From contig JALWGC010000018.1 of NCBI GenBank assembly GCA_027038835.1, positions 1 to 64,000 on the forward strand: a stretch of 64,000 nucleotides of DNA. Reading direction: 5' to 3'. Positions 1 to 7,227 of this stretch are shown here, piece by piece. The position numbers and the translations under genes are program-made. This stretch comes from Helicobacteraceae bacterium (GTDB taxonomy: Bacteria > Campylobacterota > Campylobacteria > Campylobacterales > Sulfurimonadaceae). Under the pieces are notes generated by a model that was not told the DNA's origin, made no database searches, and was given only the letters and a program-made list of their open reading frames with translations. The first letter of the stretch is position 1, and each line of letters opens with the position of its first letter.

Positions 1-1
1 T

Positions 2-217
2 TGGTTTAATGTGTGGAAACACTTTCCAAAAACTTGGGAATATATGAAAAATATCGAGCAAAGATTGCTTGAGATTGGAAACGTAAAAAATCCATATTGG
101 TTTAATAATCATCGAACTTGCGCTGATATGGAAAAAGAGTTTGAAAAAGCGGATAGACAAGGAACGCTATTTGATTTTTCCGATGAACCTCTTAAAGACT
201 GCTTTTGTAGGATATGA
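2..217 (+). CDS. Small Cys-containing phage protein, 5' partial
   Basis: The reading frame is open to the left edge, so the true start is probably outside the window; GTG at 11 is the first possible start seen. The C-terminal half carries a TC-x-DME pattern and ends in a DCFC motif. It is clearly related to the product of 63751-63978 (minus), which sits beside the integrase of the second element; the shared segments include WKHFP, EKxD, and FDFSD. I do not recognise the family. Its stop codon lies two bases before the start of the VRR-NUC gene, so the two are probably co-transcribed. Confidence 0.65.
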   Translation, partial: WFNVWKHFPKTWEYMKNIEQRLLEIGNVKNPYWFNNHRTCADMEKEFEKADRQGTLFDFSDEPLKDCFCRI

Positions 218-218
218 A

Positions 219-629
219 ATGACCCTAAAAGAATTCCAGTCCTTAGCTAAAGAAAACCGTAGTGAACACGAAGAACAGGTCGAGGTGGTGAAGTATCTGC
301 GCAAGAACAAGATACTCCACTTCGCTATCCCTAACGGCGGGCAAAGACATAAAAAGACTGCAAGAGACCTTAAAGCTGAAGGTGTAGTGCCTGGAGTGCC
401 AGACTTGATGATCGCCGTGCCAAACAGACACTACCACGCACTTTTTATCGAAATGAAACGACGCCCGAAGACTCTCAAAAGCGGCAAGAAGAGCTACAGC
501 GGCATCACTGTAAGCGACAATCAAAAAGTATGGCTGCAGTATCTCAATCACAACAACTACAAAGCCGTCGTCTGCTATGGAGCCGATGAAGCCATCGACG
601 TTATCGAAGAGTACATGGAGGATGTTTGA
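219..629 (+). CDS. VRR-NUC domain nuclease
   Basis: A 136-residue protein with the VRR-NUC fold of the PD-(D/E)xK superfamily. The hallmark blocks are visible: PNGGQR, then GVPDLMI holding the catalytic Asp, then FIEMKR with the Glu-x-Lys pair. Stand-alone VRR-NUC proteins are common in phage early or packaging regions, where they are thought to cut branched DNA such as Holliday junctions; the substrate here is inferred. I chose ATG 219 over an in-frame upstream start at 141 because 141 overlaps the preceding gene deeply and homologous sequence begins near 219. The next gene overlaps its stop by one base. Confidence 0.85.
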   Translation: MTLKEFQSLAKENRSEHEEQVEVVKYLRKNKILHFAIPNGGQRHKKTARDLKAEGVVPGVPDLMIAVPNRHYHALFIEMKRRPKTLKSGKKSYSGITVSDNQKVWLQYLNHNNYKAVVCYGADEAIDVIEEYMEDV

Positions 630-766
630 TGAGCCCAAAAGAGAAGATAGAGTTTATCCGCGAGCGTTTGAGAAACGCAAAGGAGATAGTCTTGGAGCTG
701 CTTAGCGAAGATATGAGCGAGAGGCAGAAAAAGAAAATTTTAGAACTGTATAGGATTTTGAAATGA
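629..766 (+). CDS. Small charged phage protein, 45 aa
   Basis: A 45-residue, highly charged, probably all-helical protein (rich in Glu, Lys and Arg) encoded between the VRR-NUC gene and the next small gene. Its ATG overlaps the TGA of the upstream gene by one base, and its own TGA overlaps the following ATG (ATGA), so it is part of a tightly coupled operon. No family is recognised. Support comes from the coupling and position, not from homology. Confidence 0.55.
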   Translation: MSPKEKIEFIRERLRNAKEIVLELLSEDMSERQKKKILELYRILK

Positions 767-969
767 TAAAAACGGGACACAAGGCGATAAAGAGTGGCAA
801 CAGCTACAGGGTAGAACTCGATGGCAAGACGATAGGACACGCGCATGATATACGAGGCTGCAAAGAGATCGTGTGGGTGTATGCGACGGGGCGAGACCTT
901 GGCAAGTGGATAGTGGAGAGAGACGGAGAGTTTTATATAACCGAGAGAATGGAGCTTGAAGATGAGTAA
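763..969 (+). CDS. Phage protein of unknown function, 68 aa
   Basis: A 68-residue protein starting with an ATG that overlaps the upstream stop. The sequence looks like a small beta-rich fold (alternating hydrophobic stretches such as YRVELDG and EFYITERM) but I do not recognise a family. It overlaps the DUF3310 gene by eight bases. Position in the early phage operon between the nuclease and terminase genes suggests a DNA-metabolism or regulatory accessory, which is only inference from context. Confidence 0.5.
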   Translation: MIKTGHKAIKSGNSYRVELDGKTIGHAHDIRGCKEIVWVYATGRDLGKWIVERDGEFYITERMELEDE

Positions 970-1411
970 GACGATGAGAGAGATGAAACGAGAGTGGGAA
1001 GAGGATGAGTTGCGATACGGTGAAGTAGCAGCTATTCGGAAAAACCGAACAGCTGAAAAAGCGAGAAGTGGTAAATGTGACTACTTCGAGTATCTCGAAA
1101 AACAAGGAATGCACGATCTTGCGGATAAGCTTGAAGAAAAAGCGAAGTCAAATAATAGCGCGGATATTGACACTCCAAAGCCACGACCTCAAGATGATCC
1201 GAACAACAGACAAATTGATGGCACGCATTACAAAAAGCACGCAATCCAACCATGGGACTTCATTCATCGTAACGGCATAGGGTATCTCGAAGGATGCGCG
1301 ATCAAATATCTTGTCAGATGGAGAGACAAAGGCGGCATAGCTGATCTGCAAAAGGCGCAGCACTACATAGAGAAGCTGATAGAGGAAGAGAAAAGTGGCA
1401 CGGCTGACTAA
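962..1411 (+). CDS. DUF3310 family protein (T7 gp1.7-like)
   Basis: A 149-residue protein whose C-terminal half (about residues 85-142) carries the DUF3310 signature: HYKKHAIQPWDF, then a GYLEGCAIKYLVRW block, then KGGIADLQKAQHYIEKLI split over the end. DUF3310 includes phage T7 gp1.7, described as a nucleotide kinase, so a role in nucleotide metabolism during phage replication is possible. The N-terminal 80 residues are charged and probably helical. ATG 962 is preferred over TTG 956 because a GGAG-type ribosome site lies just upstream. It overlaps the terminase small subunit gene by 17 bases. Confidence 0.8.
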   Translation: MSKTMREMKREWEEDELRYGEVAAIRKNRTAEKARSGKCDYFEYLEKQGMHDLADKLEEKAKSNNSADIDTPKPRPQDDPNNRQIDGTHYKKHAIQPWDFIHRNGIGYLEGCAIKYLVRWRDKGGIADLQKAQHYIEKLIEEEKSGTAD

Positions 1412-1880
1412 AGAGCAGTGGGAGAGTCTCAAGGCTGATTATGTTACCGGGGTGTATAGCGTTCGAGAGCTTGCAAAGAAGTACGATGTAAGTCACTCCG
1501 CCATAAACAAGAAGATACGCAATGAGGGTTGGAAGAGTGTCGAGCAAGACGAGTTGAGGGAGCTTGTTGAACAAAAGAAGGTTTCCAAAAGTTTCCAAAA
1601 TAAAGTTTCCAATGTTTCCAAAGAGCATAAAGTAAACAAGGATGCTTTTGAAAAAAAGATAGATGAGATAGCGGATATAACGACAATGCTCGAGAGCAAT
1701 ACGAAAAAACTGCTCTCAAAACAGACGGCGATGATGGACGAGATGGCGGACAGCAACGAGCTGCTGACGCACTCAAGAGTGATAAAAAATCTTGCGGACG
1801 CTTTCAAAACAGCCGATGCGAAAGTGGAGATAAACAATGCCAACATCCAACAAAACGCATTGGAGGTAAAATGGGAGTAG
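1395..1880 (+). CDS. Terminase small subunit-like DNA-binding protein
   Basis: A 161-residue protein with a GTG start. Residues 1-45 form a helix-turn-helix: the VRELAKKYDVSHSAINKKI stretch has the spacing of a DNA recognition helix. The rest is helical and charged, with a long Asn/Gln-rich tail. Small terminase subunits bind phage DNA at pac or cos and hand it to the large subunit; the gene directly precedes and overlaps the large terminase gene by ten bases, which is the usual place. The assignment rests on the HTH and on this position. Confidence 0.75.
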   Translation: MARLTKEQWESLKADYVTGVYSVRELAKKYDVSHSAINKKIRNEGWKSVEQDELRELVEQKKVSKSFQNKVSNVSKEHKVNKDAFEKKIDEIADITTMLESNTKKLLSKQTAMMDEMADSNELLTHSRVIKNLADAFKTADAKVEINNANIQQNALEVKWE

Positions 1881-3064
1881 TGCTTGTAAAGGCGTTCAAG
1901 GAGCTGACGAAGCCATCGAGGTACAAAGTTTACTACGGAGGCAGAGGAGGAGCCAAGAGCTACAACTTCGCGCGAATACTGCTTCTTATGGCTGCTGAAA
2001 AAAAGCTGCGAATACTTTGTGCAAGAGAGATACAAAAGAGCATCAGCGACAGCGTTCACAGGATACTCTCGGATCAGATTCACTCTATGGGCTTGGAACA
2101 TCTCTACACCATCACGCAAAAGGAGATCCGCTCAAAGGTGGGCAGCGAGTTTATCTTCAAGGGATTGAAACACAATGTTTTGGAGATAAAATCAACAGAG
2201 GGTGTCGATATCTGCTGGGTAGAAGAGGCGGAGAAGGTAAGTGATGAGAGCTGGGATGTGCTTATACCTACCATACGGAAGCCAAACAGTGAGATATGGA
2301 TAAGCTTCAACCCTCACAGCGCGGATGATGCGACATACAGGCGTTTTATACTCAACACACCGGATAATGCGATCGTCAAGAAGGTGAATTATTGGGACAA
2401 TCCATTTTTTCCAGATGTGCTTCGTGAAGAGATGGAGTATATGCGTCGCGTCGATTATGAGCGCTATAGGCATATTTGGGAGGGGGAGTGCATAACCTTT
2501 TCCGATGCGCAGGTGTTTAAGAACAAGTTTGAAACGGATATACTCGATACACAAGGGTGTGACGAGGTTTATTATGGGTGTGACTGGGGATTTAGCGTCG
2601 ATCCGACAACACTTGTGCGTGTGTGGGTTGTAGGAAATGTACTCTACATAGACCAAGAGGCGTACAAGGTTGGATGCTCTCTTGACGATACGCCGTCGCT
2701 CTTTGAAAAGGTGGATGGAGCCAAAGAACACAAGATAAGAGCCGACAGCGCGAGACCTGAAAGTATCAACTTTATGCAGTTGAGGGGATGGGATATCGTT
2801 CCGGCGGTCAAATGGAGCGGAAGCGTAGAGGATGGGATCGAGTTTATAAGGAGCTTTGAGCGCATTATCATCCATCCTGATTGTATTCACGCGCATGAGG
2901 AGTTTAGAATGTATAGCTACAAGACAAATTCGGCTGGAGACATACTTCCAAAAGTTGAAGATAAACACAACCACATCATCGATGCGATCCGCTATGCGCT
3001 CGAGCCACTTATAAGAAAGCGTTTCGGATTGCCAAGCAAAGCAAGTTTTCGCATAGGGATTTAG
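1871..3064 (+). CDS. Terminase large subunit (PBSX-type)
   Basis: A 397-residue packaging motor. The N-terminal ATPase shows a Walker A loop near residues 23-31 (GGRGGAKSY) and a Walker B strand near 112-119 (ICWVEEAE) followed by SFNP as coupling motif. The C-terminal RNase H-like nuclease domain shows the first Asp in CDWGFSVDPT (about residue 238) and the last in HIIDAIRYAL (about 370). This is the PBSX/terminase_3 arrangement. It cuts concatemeric phage DNA and pumps it into the prohead through the portal, which here is encoded in the opposite orientation at 7205-8497. Confidence 0.93.
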   Translation: MGVVLVKAFKELTKPSRYKVYYGGRGGAKSYNFARILLLMAAEKKLRILCAREIQKSISDSVHRILSDQIHSMGLEHLYTITQKEIRSKVGSEFIFKGLKHNVLEIKSTEGVDICWVEEAEKVSDESWDVLIPTIRKPNSEIWISFNPHSADDATYRRFILNTPDNAIVKKVNYWDNPFFPDVLREEMEYMRRVDYERYRHIWEGECITFSDAQVFKNKFETDILDTQGCDEVYYGCDWGFSVDPTTLVRVWVVGNVLYIDQEAYKVGCSLDDTPSLFEKVDGAKEHKIRADSARPESINFMQLRGWDIVPAVKWSGSVEDGIEFIRSFERIIIHPDCIHAHEEFRMYSYKTNSAGDILPKVEDKHNHIIDAIRYALEPLIRKRFGLPSKASFRIGI

Positions 3065-3065
3065 T

Positions 3066-3347
3066 ATGTTCGAGCGCGTCATAAACCTCATACCAAAACC
3101 GATGCGACAAAGAGCGATGCGAGAGCTCTACTGCGAGCTTGAGAGTGTGACTGTGATGAGCAGAAGAGAGATACTCAGCCATATACGCAAAGAGTATATC
3201 AAAGAGCGCATAACACACCTCTTTTCGATAGGATACTCGAAAAAGCAAGTAGTTGCAGCACTCTCAAACGAGTTCAACATCTCCAGAAGCAGGAGTTACA
3301 GATACATAAAGGATGCTGGATATGGCAAAGATAGACGATCTGCTTGA
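3066..3347 (+). CDS. Small HTH-like phage protein, 93 aa
   Basis: A 93-residue basic protein beginning two bases after the large terminase stop. The C-terminal half contains a probable helix-turn-helix (GYSKKQVVAALSNEF followed by SRSRSYRYIKDAGY). It might be a second small packaging or regulatory DNA-binding protein. No specific family is recognised. Its end overlaps the start of the head morphogenesis gene, consistent with one packaging operon. Confidence 0.6.
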   Translation: MFERVINLIPKPMRQRAMRELYCELESVTVMSRREILSHIRKEYIKERITHLFSIGYSKKQVVAALSNEFNISRSRSYRYIKDAGYGKDRRSA

Positions 3348-4797
3348 TGCAAACGCAAAAAAGATACAAAGCGGGATCAAAAAAGAGTTCGATACGCTTG
3401 TAGCGAAACTCCAAAACGATGGTATGAGCTACAATGACGCCAAAATCGAAGCAAAAAGGCGGTTAAAAGCGGTTTATAGACACACGGTCGATACAATAGC
3501 CGTCGGGATGAAAAAAGCGCTTAAAGAGGAGATATCGCCCCGTTATGTCGAGGAGATGGAAGTTGAAGGCGTGAAGCTCTCTCGCAGACTTTATGCAAAC
3601 CTCAAAGATGTCGAAGCGATGACGCTCAAAACGATCAAACAAGCTATAAAAGACAAAAAAAGCATCAAAGAACTTGCAACGATGCTTTATGAGGGGTACA
3701 ACTTCAAAGACGATCCGCTAAAAGTCAAAAAAGCACTCCCGAAGTATCTGATGGAAGATATAAACAAGATGAGCGATGCGCGCATACGCAAGATAAAAAC
3801 GCCTTCGCTCAAAGCTGCGTACTATGAAGCGCTCAAAGCAAAGAGCGATGAAGAACTCTACAAGAAGCTCAAGAACGCCTTTTACGAGCGTAACCGCTAC
3901 TATGCCAACCGAATAGCCCAAACGGAGATATTCAAGGCGTATAGCAAGAAAGAGGCGCAGCGGTTTATGGAGGATGGTAGTTTGGAGGTGGTCAAGGTGC
4001 GACTCAGTAGAACGCATCCCGTTACGGATATTTGCGACTATCATACGGGAGTGAACAAGTACGGGCTTGGGAAAGGGGTGTATCCGAAAGAGAAGGCACC
4101 ATTGCCGCCGTACCATCCGCATTGCCGTTGTAAGATGCTGCCTTCGTATGTGCATAAAGCCAAAAATGCCAAAGAGAGAAAAGAGGCGGATCGGGAGTTT
4201 ATGAGTGGTCTGAGCGAGCATCAAAAGGCGAGAGTGCTTGGAAGCAAGTTGAAGGTGCAGCGGTTCGAGCGAGACGGGAATGTGTTGAAAAATAGTTACT
4301 ATCCGAATCCTGCTACTGTTGGGGATGTTGGGTATAATTCTAAAATGGATTTGAAACAACTACTCAATGAGGTAAAATCTCGTAAGAAACATACGAAAAA
4401 TAAAATTATTGTCGGCGTGCTGAGTGAGCAAATCGTCGAGTTTTTATTGCAACGGGATATACAGATACATACAAGAGATATTTATATCACAGATAGAGGC
4501 GTTTCGCATATTTCAAGAGAAAGCAAAAAGAACAGAGGTGCGGGATTAAGCGATGAAGATATTTTGACGATACCTGAAATACTGAAAAACTATTCTGCGA
4601 TCTATTTCGATAAAGGAAAAAACAGATTTAATATTTTGTATTGTAGTGTATCTGACAATAAGTGCATAAAGATAGCAGTAGATACAAAAGGTTATGCAAA
4701 TAGAGGAGAAAAATTAACAATTATCAAAACGGCAGGATATGTAAGCAAGGATGATATGAAAGATACAATTTTTGAATTGATTGAAGGAAAATTGTAA
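3322..4797 (+). CDS. Head morphogenesis protein with C-terminal toxin-like (PBECR-type) domain
   Basis: A 491-residue protein. Residues about 180-280 are the SPP1 gp7/Mu gpF-like minor head domain: RIAQTEIFKAYSKKEA, then a C-D-Y-H-T-G block, then PPYHPHCRCKML with the conserved Pro-His-Cys-x-Cys. After about residue 345 a separate domain follows (HTRDIYITDRGVSHIS, later NRFNILYCSV), which resembles the phage-encoded barnase/EndoU/colicin/RelE-like nuclease domains often fused to gpF-like proteins. The tail domain region (from about 4300) is visibly more AT-rich than the rest, suggesting a swapped module. ATG 3322 is chosen because AAAGGA precedes it at good spacing. Confidence 0.8.
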   Translation: MAKIDDLLDANAKKIQSGIKKEFDTLVAKLQNDGMSYNDAKIEAKRRLKAVYRHTVDTIAVGMKKALKEEISPRYVEEMEVEGVKLSRRLYANLKDVEAMTLKTIKQAIKDKKSIKELATMLYEGYNFKDDPLKVKKALPKYLMEDINKMSDARIRKIKTPSLKAAYYEALKAKSDEELYKKLKNAFYERNRYYANRIAQTEIFKAYSKKEAQRFMEDGSLEVVKVRLSRTHPVTDICDYHTGVNKYGLGKGVYPKEKAPLPPYHPHCRCKMLPSYVHKAKNAKERKEADREFMSGLSEHQKARVLGSKLKVQRFERDGNVLKNSYYPNPATVGDVGYNSKMDLKQLLNEVKSRKKHTKNKIIVGVLSEQIVEFLLQRDIQIHTRDIYITDRGVSHISRESKKNRGAGLSDEDILTIPEILKNYSAIYFDKGKNRFNILYCSVSDNKCIKIAVDTKGYANRGEKLTIIKTAGYVSKDDMKDTIFELIEGKL

Positions 4798-4891
4798 CAG
4801 TCAAGGGGAGACCGTCACCCTCCCATACCAGCGACCGAAGTCCCCGCTGTTGGCACGACGGATTATTTCCAACCATCTTGACTGTTCCAAT
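4796..4891 (-). ncRNA. Candidate structured small RNA
   Basis: Read on the minus strand, a predicted transcript starting near 4891 folds into a closed multi-branch structure. A 10-bp terminal stem joins 4886-4877 (AACAGTCAAG) with 4805-4796. Inside are a stem of GTTGG (4873-4869) with CCAAC (4853-4849), a hairpin CAGC...GCTG (4849-4846 with 4832-4829) capped by GAC-UUCG-GUC (4842-4833), and GGGAG (4824-4820) with CTCCC (4810-4806). The stable C(UUCG)G tetraloop exists only on the minus strand. A near-consensus sigma-70 promoter lies directly upstream. No Rfam family is recognised; an alternative is a 3'-UTR structure of the plus-strand head gene. Confidence 0.5.
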
Positions 4892-4897
4892 GTAAAA

Positions 4898-4925
4898 ATT
4901 ATACCACAACAAAACCAATTTTCAA
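4898..4925 (-). promoter_or_regulatory. Sigma-70 promoter for the candidate small RNA
   Basis: On the minus strand, TTGAAA (4925-4920) and TATAAT (4903-4898, preceded by TGG as an extended -10) are separated by 16 bases. The start of transcription would fall near 4891, five bases before the terminal stem of the candidate RNA. Confidence 0.6.
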
Positions 4926-4930
4926 AAATC

Positions 4931-5149
4931 TCACTCGTCACAATCGATATAAGGCTTGATAGTCTGCGCTACTTTGTCAATATCTTTAGCTTTGATGTAG
5001 TTTTCGAGCCACGATTTTACCCATCGGGGGAACTGTTGAGAACTTCCCCAGTTGTTTACAGATGAGTATCGCATATCTATAATTTCTGCAAATTCTTTTT
5101 TTGTCAATCCTGCTTTTTTTAATAATTCATTAAATTCTTCTCTATCCAT
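4931..5149 (-). CDS. Small HTH repressor-like protein
   Basis: A 72-residue protein with an N-terminal helix-turn-helix of phage repressor type (LTKKEFAEIIDMRYSSVNNW). It is transcribed divergently from the BRO-type gene at 5292, and the intergenic region holds two identical-core 16-bp palindromes, the pattern expected for a repressor and its operators. The gene is AT-rich relative to the surrounding head genes. It probably represses the rightward promoter and perhaps its own. The main phage repressor may be elsewhere, so this could be a regulator for a moron cassette only. Confidence 0.7.
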   Translation of the reverse strand: MDREEFNELLKKAGLTKKEFAEIIDMRYSSVNNWGSSQQFPRWVKSWLENYIKAKDIDKVAQTIKPYIDCDE

Positions 5150-5196
5150 TTTAGAAGCCTTACAATACTAAATCAATTACAAAATTATAGCATATT

Positions 5197-5276
5197 ATAC
5201 TTATAAAAGTATCTTTTTTCTTGACAATATAATTAAAATAGTATATTATTCCAATTGAAGATACTTTTTTAAGTAT
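5197..5276. promoter_or_regulatory. Paired operators flanking the rightward promoter
   Basis: Two perfect 16-bp palindromes share the form ATACTT-N4-AAGTAT: 5197-5212 (spacer ATAA), lying 8 bases upstream of the -35 box, and 5261-5276 (spacer TTTT), just after the expected transcription start. Their placement on both sides of the promoter would allow repression by steric block or looping. The left copy also lies upstream of the leftward HTH gene. The likely ligand is the HTH protein at 4931-5149. Confidence 0.75.
5221..5249 (+). promoter_or_regulatory. Sigma-70 promoter of the BRO-type gene
   Basis: A consensus TTGACA (5221-5226) and TATTAT (5244-5249) are 17 bases apart. An AAAAGGAG ribosome site follows before ATG 5292. 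This is one of the strongest promoters in the window. Confidence 0.8.
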
Positions 5277-5291
5277 TAAAAGGAGAAAGTT

Positions 5292-6035
5292 ATGGGAAAT
5301 TTGGCACTATTCAATTTTAGTGGGAACAAGGTTAGAGTTGCGATCGATGAACGGAATGGAGAGCCGTTTTGGGTCGCTAAAGATGTTTGCGATGTTCTTG
5401 GGTATAAAAATTCAAGAGATGCAATATCAAAGTTAGATGCAGATGAAAAGGGGGTGTCGGAAATCGCTACACCCTCTGGAAATCAAAAAATGAGCGTCAT
5501 CAACGAAAGCGGTCTCTACACCCTCATCCTTCGCTCAAACAAACCCGAAGCCAAACGCTTCAAAAAGTGGGTAACTTCCGAAGTGCTTCCAAGCATACGA
5601 AAAACGGGTGCGTACGCTTTGAAAAAAGAGATGCGTTTCAAAATGATGGGGTATAAGTCGCAGTTGGCGCAGAAAAACAAGAAGATCGCTTTGCTTGAGG
5701 CGAAGGTGGCACTCTTTGGAGAGTGTGAGAGGGTCAAGGAGACAGCGCGACATCTTTTGGACGAGGTGCGAAAACTTGAAAATGAAAATCTCGCTCTTAG
5801 AGAGGAGAACGCGAATGTAAAACGCACGCTTATACACATCAAAGACCGCTATCATGAGATCGTGCAAAAAGCGGACAATCAGATAGAGGCATTGCGAAAA
5901 GAGCTTGAAGTAATGACAAGTCATTTTCAAAGCATCAAAAACCTTGCATGTAACGGCAAAAATCTCAATACCGACACGAAGTCGAAGCATCTATACTGGG
6001 AGACGAAGAAGAGAAGCACACCGGCTTTGCTTTAG
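5292..6035 (+). CDS. BRO-N family antirepressor-like protein
   Basis: A 247-residue protein. Residues about 5-105 form a BRO-N domain: FWVAKDVCDVLGYKNSRDAI, then SVINESGLYTLILRS, then FKKWVTSEVLPSIRKTGAY. Residues 110-215 are a long coiled coil and replace the usual C-terminal KilA or antirepressor domain. BRO-N proteins bind DNA or phage repressors and often act as antirepressors. It has its own strong promoter and two operators, opposite a small HTH gene, and sits between head genes, which is an odd place for a lysogeny switch. Confidence 0.82.
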   Translation: MGNLALFNFSGNKVRVAIDERNGEPFWVAKDVCDVLGYKNSRDAISKLDADEKGVSEIATPSGNQKMSVINESGLYTLILRSNKPEAKRFKKWVTSEVLPSIRKTGAYALKKEMRFKMMGYKSQLAQKNKKIALLEAKVALFGECERVKETARHLLDEVRKLENENLALREENANVKRTLIHIKDRYHEIVQKADNQIEALRKELEVMTSHFQSIKNLACNGKNLNTDTKSKHLYWETKKRSTPALL

Positions 6036-6048
6036 GAGGATCACTCCT
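6034..6048. terminator. Short hairpin between convergent phage genes
   Basis: AGGAG (6034-6038) and CTCCT (6044-6048) form a 5-bp stem over the two converging stop codons (6033-6035 plus, 6041-6043 minus). There is no T-tract, so it is at best a weak bidirectional transcription block. Confidence 0.25.
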
Positions 6049-6427
6049 CCGCCTCGAAACTCATCACCATCACTTTGAAGCCCTTGAGCTTGTCTTCGTC
6101 GTTGATGCTCTCTTTGAAGCGTACAAGGTACTGATGCGATGAAGCGTCGATCACTTCGGGAACGAGCAGTTCTTTTACCTGCTTTTCGACATCATATAAG
6201 GTTTGGTATATCGTATCGATCCCTTGGCTCTCTTGAAGCTTGAAGCCGATGTAAACAAAGAAGCTGTGCTTTTGGCGCATATACTCCTGCCCCGTCGTTC
6301 TTTGGGGTACGATACGGATGATGGGGTAGGACTTCGGGCTGATGTTTGGCTCGAGTCCCACTTTTATAGTCGTGATCCCTTGGATGGTTGCGAGTTTTGT
6401 TTTTACTGCGTTGAGTAGGTTTATCAT
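6041..6427 (-). CDS. Probable tail terminator / tail completion protein
   Basis: A 128-residue protein encoded last in the leftward portal operon. It starts INLLNAVKTKLATI and has alternating beta-strands (PIIRIVPQRT, HSFFVYIGFKL, GFKVMVMSFEAEE), a pattern seen in gpU-like or neck tail-terminator proteins of siphoviruses. ATG 6427 is chosen because AAGGGG lies directly upstream. Function is inferred from size, predicted fold and position after an HK97 gp10-like gene. Confidence 0.55.
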   Translation of the reverse strand: MINLLNAVKTKLATIQGITTIKVGLEPNISPKSYPIIRIVPQRTTGQEYMRQKHSFFVYIGFKLQESQGIDTIYQTLYDVEKQVKELLVPEVIDASSHQYLVRFKESINDEDKLKGFKVMVMSFEAEE

Positions 6428-6428
6428 G

Positions 6429-6728
6429 TCATCCCCTTTGAAGTCCGAGTGTGAAGAGCGACTTGCCCTGCGCGGCTGCCTCTTTTTCACGATAAGTGAG
6501 TAGGAGTGCGTCGAACTCTTTTTGATAGAGGTCGGCTTTGAGCTTGAAGATATCCGCGTCGTTTACCATCGCCTCTTTTGCGGTGATGATGTAGGTTTTT
6601 AGCACCACAAGCCGCTCGTAGGTTTGTGTGTCGCTCACTCCAAGCGTATCGACATGCGCTATAGCTCTTTGCTCTCTCTCGTCGGTGATGTAGTCCGTTA
6701 TGTAGTCGTCGTAGTAGTTATAAATCAT
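6429..6728 (-). CDS. Probable head-tail connector protein
   Basis: A 99-residue, mostly helical acidic protein between the HK97 gp10-like gene and the putative tail terminator gene. In many phages this slot holds a head completion or connector protein. The start ATG overlaps the end of the upstream gene by eleven bases, and its TGA abuts the next start. No family motif is recognised, so the role is contextual. Confidence 0.55.
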   Translation of the reverse strand: MIYNYYDDYITDYITDEREQRAIAHVDTLGVSDTQTYERLVVLKTYIITAKEAMVNDADIFKLKADLYQKEFDALLLTYREKEAAAQGKSLFTLGLQRG

Positions 6729-7227
6729 CTATAAACCTTTCAAAATATCTGTTGAGTTTGGGTACATTCTCTTCGAGTGCGTCGTAGAAGAATGGATCGC
6801 CTTTGTAGCCGGGGTGATGCGGCCATTTGAAAAAGAACCTGTCGTGGATGTAGTTTTTCTTTTTCCACGCCATAATCTTCGCTTTTTCCTGCGGTGTTTT
6901 TTCGCCCCAAAACCATACATTTGAGCCATTCCAAACAAATTTAAGTGCCTGTTTGTTTTTGGCTTTGATTTCGTGCGGTGGTGAGCCATCATGTACAAGC
7001 TTTGCATAAGGAGCTTTTTTTGGATCAGCACCCATTACATACCCATCTTTGACTTTTTCAAAATAGAGCGACATGCGAAGCGCACCAGTTTTCATATGCG
7101 CATCAGATTTATAGACCGCATCTTCGTAAACCGCCTGAGCAAAGAGCGCTATAGCCTCTTCGATGTTCTCAAGTCTATCGAGTGTGGCTAATACTTGCTC
7201 TTTATCACTCTTGTTCAGTTCTATCAT
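6718..7227 (-). CDS. HK97 gp10-like tail/neck protein
   Basis: A 169-residue protein with the pattern of HK97 gp10-family neck proteins: TGALRMSL near residue 47, the VHDGSPPHEI block near residue 80, LKFVW, and WPHHPGYKGDPFFYDAL near residue 135. These proteins help join capsid and tail. The start overlaps the end of the portal gene by 23 bases, so they form one leftward operon. The Gly-Ser-Pro-Pro-His and His-Pro-Gly motifs support the family call. Confidence 0.75.
   Translation of the reverse strand: MIELNKSDKEQVLATLDRLENIEEAIALFAQAVYEDAVYKSDAHMKTGALRMSLYFEKVKDGYVMGADPKKAPYAKLVHDGSPPHEIKAKNKQALKFVWNGSNVWFWGEKTPQEKAKIMAWKKKNYIHDRFFFKWPHHPGYKGDPFFYDALEENVPKLNRYFERFIDDL

Noticed and set aside
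4724-4918. Minus-strand open frame over the RNA candidate
   Set aside because: No ribosome site, low-complexity composition, and it runs into the opposite head gene; the conserved-looking features are RNA stems rather than codons.
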